Source: Thraustochytrium sp. TN22
Taxonomy: Eukaryota > Sar > Bigyra > Thraustochytrida > Thraustochytriidae
Length of the DNA: 32,870 bases
Assembly: GCA_013306675.1 (NCBI GenBank)
Contig: JABLUY010000328.1
Span: 1 to 32,870, forward strand
Direction of reading: 5' to 3'
Shown: positions 29,270-32,870 of the stretch, one piece after another
Position numbering within the stretch: the first letter of the stretch is position 1
Layout: every line of letters begins with the position of its first letter
The notes under the pieces: model-generated
Told to the model about the DNA's origin: nothing
What the model saw: the letters and a program-made list of their open reading frames with translations, nothing else
Database searches by the model: none
Made by a program: the position numbers and the translations under genes

Positions 29270-30003
29270 GGCGCACGACGGCTCGACGCAGAGAGACGCA
29301 GCAGACCCAGACCGGTGCCGCGAAGCGTCACGCGTCCCGAGGCGGCGGCGCACGCTCGCCTTCGGGGCCTGCGCTCTGCGCCGCGCGATTGCGGGCGCGA
29401 AGGCGCTTTGCCTGCAGGCAAGAGGCTGATCGATGGGTCAGCGCTTGTGCGTCAGCGCGGGCCCCAGTCAGCTCCAGGCCCTGCCAGCGCTGACAAAGGG
29501 GGAAAAAGGGGTTGCAGAGACTCTGGCTGATGCCGAGAGAGGAAGAGAGACGTCGTGGCAAGGTGAAGCGAGACCCATGCGTTGTTCCGTCATCCCTCTG
29601 CGATTGACGTCTGCATCGTGGCTCGCGAGCTGTCAAGCTTTTTCATTAGCTTCCCCACATGTGAAGCGGACCACATGGGTCGGTTGTAAATGCTGCTGCA
29701 CCTGTTGGTGAGCTTTTATGAAAGTAAAAACACAGCCGCGAAGTTGCTCTGTTGCTCAAACTAGCAGTGGCTGCATTTTAAGAAGACGACCACGGCCGAC
29801 TACCTCAGCTCTTGCTGATTGCCACCGAGTTCGACCGTCAGCAAGACAATTTGCAAAGGACGATGTCACTTCAGCAACAAAAGGGGGGTATCTACAGTAG
29901 CTAGCTAGCACGAGCTTGGCGACCATGGCCAGCTCAGCTCGTGCAGCGCAAGAAACGTTTAGACTGGTCAATCAGAAAGAGAGGGATGGATCGTGCGTGA
30001 CAG

Positions 30004-30040
30004 ACGTGACGTGACGTGACGTGACGTGACGTGACGTGAC
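30004..30040. repeat. GTGAC pentanucleotide array with overlapping TGACG/ACGTG motifs
   Basis: About seven perfect tandem copies of ACGTG. Each junction forms TGACGTGA, which overlaps the core recognised by many bZIP factors (TGACG, ACGT). It lies in the divergent intergenic region, about 735 bp from the left gene's start and 840 bp from the right gene's start. Confidence 0.85.
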
Positions 30041-30714
30041 GGTGACAGCATTCAAGGTTGTGGTTCGCTGTGGTTCGATCCTCCGGGGGTTCTCGGAGAT
30101 GTTCGCAGCGAGATGATTGTCATGAACGTAATGGGAGTGTGGAAACACACTAGAGTAAGCCTCGTTGAGTTGACGCGCGAGCCGAGGCCCGCGCGTTGTC
30201 AGCATGACTTTGCTTCGGCAAAAGGACCCGCGCTCTTCTTCAGCAGACTCAGCTCCTGCGCCGCGGGCTCACGAGGAGCGCGCTGCGCCGTCTTGGCCTC
30301 CGCGCGCCGCCCGAAGGCAGCGCGCTGCTGCATCCCGCGCGACGGGTGGGTCGCCATCTCTGGCTGGCACTCGCTGCCCTGGTGCCCGAGGACTTTCCCA
30401 CGGCGACTGCGCGCCGGCGGTCGAGCCGCCGGCGGGCGGGCCGCGGCCAGGCCGCGTCCGCCCCGTTCGTGTGCCGTACTGCCGACCTTGATGAGTTTCC
30501 ACACTGCCGCGCTCGCCATCCCACGCCGCGCCGCCGCGCCGCGCTTGCGGCCACCCGTTGCCCTTTTGCCCGCCGCTGCGCCCGCTCCCACGGACGCGGC
30601 CAAAGCGGGTTCCAGCGGTTCCAGTGGTTCCACGGGTGCCGACCGCGGGGGGCGCCGGCTAACCGCGGCAGACGCGCCTCGCGTGCCGGCAGGCGGCGTT
30701 CGCGCGCGCGCGGG

Positions 30715-30768
30715 CGGCGCGGCGCGGCGCGGCGCAACGCGGCGCGGCGCGGCGCGGCGCGGGGGGGG
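30715..30768. repeat. GGCGC-type pentamer runs upstream of Gln-rich gene
   Basis: Imperfect tandem GGCGC units in two blocks, followed by a G8 run. It resembles the pentamer at 27-55. It lies about 115 bp before the start codon at 30882. Confidence 0.75.
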
Positions 30769-30881
30769 TTCGGTCCTGCTGGTGGAGTACGTGCGGTCTG
30801 AGCTTTCGGTTTGGGCCCCTGCCACGCTTGCTCGAGGGGTTGGGGGCGGGAGGCCCCACGCGCCTCGGGGGGGCGCGCGCC

Positions 30882-30917
30882 ATGAACCAAGGTCACGGGC
30901 TTTCCGAGCAGCAGCAA

Positions 30918-30949
<32 letters not shown>

Positions 30950-31246
30950 CATGGAGCTGCAGCAGCACGACCAGCAGCAGCGCGAGTCAGAGCAGGCGCA
31001 CGAGGACGCCGTCCAGGAGCAGCAGCGGCTGGCGAAGCAGTTGCAGCAGCTGCAGCACAGCCAGGTGTCTCCTATGCACGAGCACGATCCGATGCATAGC
31101 GGGCAGCCGCAGGCACCGCAGCATGCTCCCATGCACGGTCACAACGGCCAGGACCAGCTGCACCAGCTGCACCACACGCATACACACCATCCGCACGCGC
31201 ACCATCCGCACGCGCACCAGCATCAGATGCCGCTGGAGCACCACAT

Positions 31247-31283
<37 letters not shown>

Positions 31284-31304
31284 CAACAGCAGCAACAGCA
31301 ACAA

Positions 31305-31343
<39 letters not shown>

Positions 31344-31964
31344 GCTCCGGAACACCCTCACTTCATGCAGACGCCGTCCGCGGACCAGGATGGCATTCCG
31401 GGGCCGCCGCCGCAAGATGACGGCATGGTTGGCGAGGACCAGCACATTGCCGCTGAAGATGAGGAGGATGAGGAGGATGAGGAGGACGGCGACGACAACG
31501 ACGACGACAACGATGGGGCCGGCGACGGGGGCACGCCGCGCGAGGCCGTCGCGTCGGACAAGAACGGCCCGAGCTACGTGAACCTGCGCGGGATCGTGGG
31601 CCGCGTGCACCACGAGAAGCTGACGGGCGACGAGCTGCGCAGGCTCGAAGAGCACGACCTCTGGCCGGCGTCCAAGACTGAGGGCAAGTTCTTCCACGAC
31701 TTCAGCCAGGCGCAGATCGACGCCCTGCACAGCGTGCGCACGGCCGTGTGGCAGCGCAATCTCAAGGAGGAGTTCCCGGACAACGATCGCCTGCGCCAGG
31801 AGCTGGAGCAGAAGCGCCTGCAGCACGAGGAGGAAGTGCGCCAGGACCAGCAAATGCACCCCGAGCTCAGCCTGGACCAGTCCGGCAGCTACGGTGCCTA
31901 CGTGTTGGCGCAGCGCCAGGCCACCGACGAGCACTCGGCGCCGCCACCGCCACCTCACGAATGA
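30882..31964 (+). CDS. Gln/His-rich protein with acidic linker and unrecognised C-terminal module
   Basis: A 360-residue protein I do not recognise. After MNQGHGLSEQ comes a Gln run, then a mixed Gln/Glu/His region with His-Pro-His-Ala repeats (THTHHPHAHHPHAHQHQ), then a second Gln run of about 38 residues encoded by mixed CAG and CAA. Next is an acidic linker (EDEEDEEDEEDGDDNDDDND). The C-terminal 150 residues are non-repetitive and look folded or helical: NLRGIVGRVHHEKLTGDELR, LEEHDLWPASKTEGKFFHDF, and a charged helix ELEQKRLQHEEEVRQ. Poly-Gln plus acidic segments are common in transcriptional co-regulators, but this is only a compositional hint. The frame is open to 30828. The Met at 30882 is preferred for its context (GCGCCATGA) and because the upstream part is GC-rich noise. 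No intron is evident. Confidence 0.75.
31240..31341 (+). repeat. CAG/CAA poly-glutamine tract
   Basis: About 34 consecutive Gln codons with CAG first pure, then mixed with CAA. It is part of the Gln/His-rich gene. The pure CAG part (about 31246-31278) is likely length-polymorphic. Confidence 0.9.
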
Positions 31965-32559
31965 TTTAGAGCTTGTTGCGAGCAAGGCGCGTGCCCCGGG
32001 ACGGCCGCGCTTGTTGCTTCTTCACGCTGGACAGTGACCCAATAATCTAGTTCTTGCGCCGACCCGCTCCGGACTCAACTTCTTTCTTTCCTTCCTTCTT
32101 TCTTTCTTTCCTTTTTTCTTCAAGTTAACGCCTGCCTGTTCGACGAGTTGGTTGAGCTGGCTGCCAGGCAGATGGATTGGCCGCAACTTGAATCGAGCTG
32201 TGCGACTCGTTTCTCCATTCTGACAGCACAAGATCACAAGGCTCCCGCGCCTGGCTGCTCGGGCCTCCCACTGCGGCGCTCACAGGCATCCTGAGCCGGC
32301 GTCCACCGCCAGCCTGCCAGTGCCAGTGAGAGAGAGAGAGAGGGCCGAGGCCGAACGGAACCACCGCAGAAACGCCCCCTCTCGAAGCGCCCAGCCTGAG
32401 CTCACTGTCGAGCAGCTGAGCCAGGCCCCGCCCAGGCCCGGCCAGCCACCACGTCCACCGCCGGGCCCCGCCGGCCGCCGTAGCCTCGTCGCCGCGGCCT
32501 TCACGGAGAGTGCCTGACGCAGGGCGACGCAGGGAGTCCAAGTTAGTTCGGTTGCTGCG
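31965..32559. other. intergenic region at right arm
   Basis: This would hold the 3' ends of two convergent genes. It carries a CTTT-rich tract and a short GA run. A minus-strand frame from 32541 to 32125 is open but looks like noncoding GC-rich sequence, with no family signal. Confidence 0.5.
32079..32119. repeat. CTTT/CCTT pyrimidine tract
   Basis: About 40 bp of TTTC and TTCC tetramers, pure pyrimidine on the plus strand. A separate GA run of about 16 bp lies at 32326-32341. Confidence 0.85.
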
Positions 32560-32870
32560 TCAAGACTCGGACTTGGTGATTAGGCAATAATCGGCGGCCT
32601 CCTCGGCCTCGGCCTCGTCCTCGCTTCCTGCCCAGTCGGCGCCGTCAGTCGCCGCGTCGTCGCCGCGGCTCAAGTCGAGTTCCCGGCGTTCCGACGCCGT
32701 GCGCCTCCGAGTCGATCGTGGCGCTCGTTGAGTCGGGGCTCGGGCGGCGGGTGCTCCCCGCCTCGCGCCGCGGCGCGCCGCCCGCGGCGCGCGTCCGCTG
32801 CCCGCTGCCCGCTGCCCGCTGCCCGCGCGCCTGCCGCGCGTCTCCCGCTCCCGGCCGCGCGCGCGCGGCG
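32560..32870 (-). CDS. 3' end of a gene running off the right edge, unrecognised acidic C-terminus
   Basis: Translated by hand: a stop (TGA) at 32560-32562 is preceded by a frame open to the end of the window, 103 codons without a stop. The last 40 residues look like genuine protein: LDLSRGDDAATDGADWAGSE, then DEAEAEEAAD, then YCLITKSES. Codons there follow the G/C-ending usage of the other genes. Further upstream the translation becomes Arg/Ala/Gly-rich and carries a GCTGCCC repeat, which may be low-complexity protein, an intron or a frame slip. No start lies in the window and no family can be named. Its 3' end faces the Gln/His-rich gene. Confidence 0.4.
   Translation of the reverse strand, partial: PRARGRERETRGRRAGSGQRAAGSGRAPRAARRGARRGAPAARAPTQRAPRSTRRRTASERRELDLSRGDDAATDGADWAGSEDEAEAEEAADYCLITKSES
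32795..32824. repeat. GCTGCCC heptanucleotide repeat
   Basis: Four tandem copies of GCTGCCC close to the right edge, within the open frame of the partial minus-strand gene. Confidence 0.8.

Larger units (their letters stand above)
29270..30881. other. divergent intergenic region (1.6 kb) between CRAL-TRIO and Gln-rich genes
   Basis: This is the only divergent promoter region in the window. The part from 29600 to 30170 is comparatively AT-rich and holds a GTGAC pentamer array. From 30230 to 30880 it becomes extremely GC-rich, with GGCGC runs near 30716-30768. Open frames through the GC-rich part translate to Arg/Ala/Pro without recognisable sequence. Promoters of both flanking genes must lie here. 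Confidence 0.6.

Noticed and set aside
30068-30090. GGTTCGATCC resembling a tRNA B box
   Set aside because: The flanking bases cannot form the 5-bp T stem, and no A box, anticodon arm or acceptor stem is found at proper spacing on either side.
10660-31341. Repeat clusters considered as CRISPR-like arrays or transposon ends
   Set aside because: All are direct short tandem repeats without unique spacers. No terminal inverted repeats, target-site duplications or transposase/reverse transcriptase frames were found in the window.
32125-32541. 138-codon minus-strand frame near the right edge
   Set aside because: Trp/Gly/Arg/Ser-rich without family signal. It crosses a GA run and a pyrimidine tract and has codon use unlike the genes here.

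Overview
The window is nuclear DNA of a GC-rich, intron-poor unicellular eukaryote. It has long open frames without Shine-Dalgarno operons, one GT-AG intron, abundant trinucleotide, tetranucleotide and hexanucleotide repeats, and low-complexity Gln, Ser and Ala tracts in proteins. Three genes encode ciliary or basal-body type proteins, so the organism probably has a flagellated stage. One gene carries an EsV-1-7-type Cys/His repeat, a family best known from stramenopiles. A stramenopile of thraustochytrid/labyrinthulomycete type is my best guess; this is inference, not proof.

Layout. The left arm (plus strand) holds three well-recognised genes: a short coronin (754-2109), a thioredoxin plus three-glutaredoxin protein of the GRXS17/PICOT type with one intron (2778-4335), and a probably mitochondrial aldehyde dehydrogenase (4882-6381). 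A convergent acidic hypothetical gene follows on the minus strand (6444-7829).

The centre (8.1-27.2 kb, all minus strand) is the most interesting part. It contains a BBOF1-like basal-body coiled-coil gene (8147-9718), an EsV-1-7/poly-Gln gene (10328-12525), a chimeric gene (13508-18505), and a very large RPGRIP1L-like gene (18720-27190). The chimera joins the 5' three quarters of the BBOF1-like gene, in frame, to the EF-hand and C-terminal C2 half of the RPGRIP1L-like gene. The order parent A - chimera - parent B, all in one orientation, is exactly what a single tandem duplication with one breakpoint in each parent would leave. The one novel junction sits on a 6-bp microhomology. The full-length parent carries a one-base frameshift at about 22777 where the chimera is intact.

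The right arm holds a membrane-anchored SEC14/CRAL-TRIO protein ending in a KKXX signal (27890-29269, minus), a divergent Gln/His-rich protein (30882-31964, plus), and the 3' end of a further minus-strand gene running off the right edge (32560-32870).

How the genes relate: the left-arm genes are housekeeping (actin dynamics, Fe-S/redox, aldehyde oxidation) with no evident operon logic. The central cluster is linked by ancestry, and possibly by function at the basal body/transition zone. No rRNA, tRNA, transposon or CRISPR array was found.
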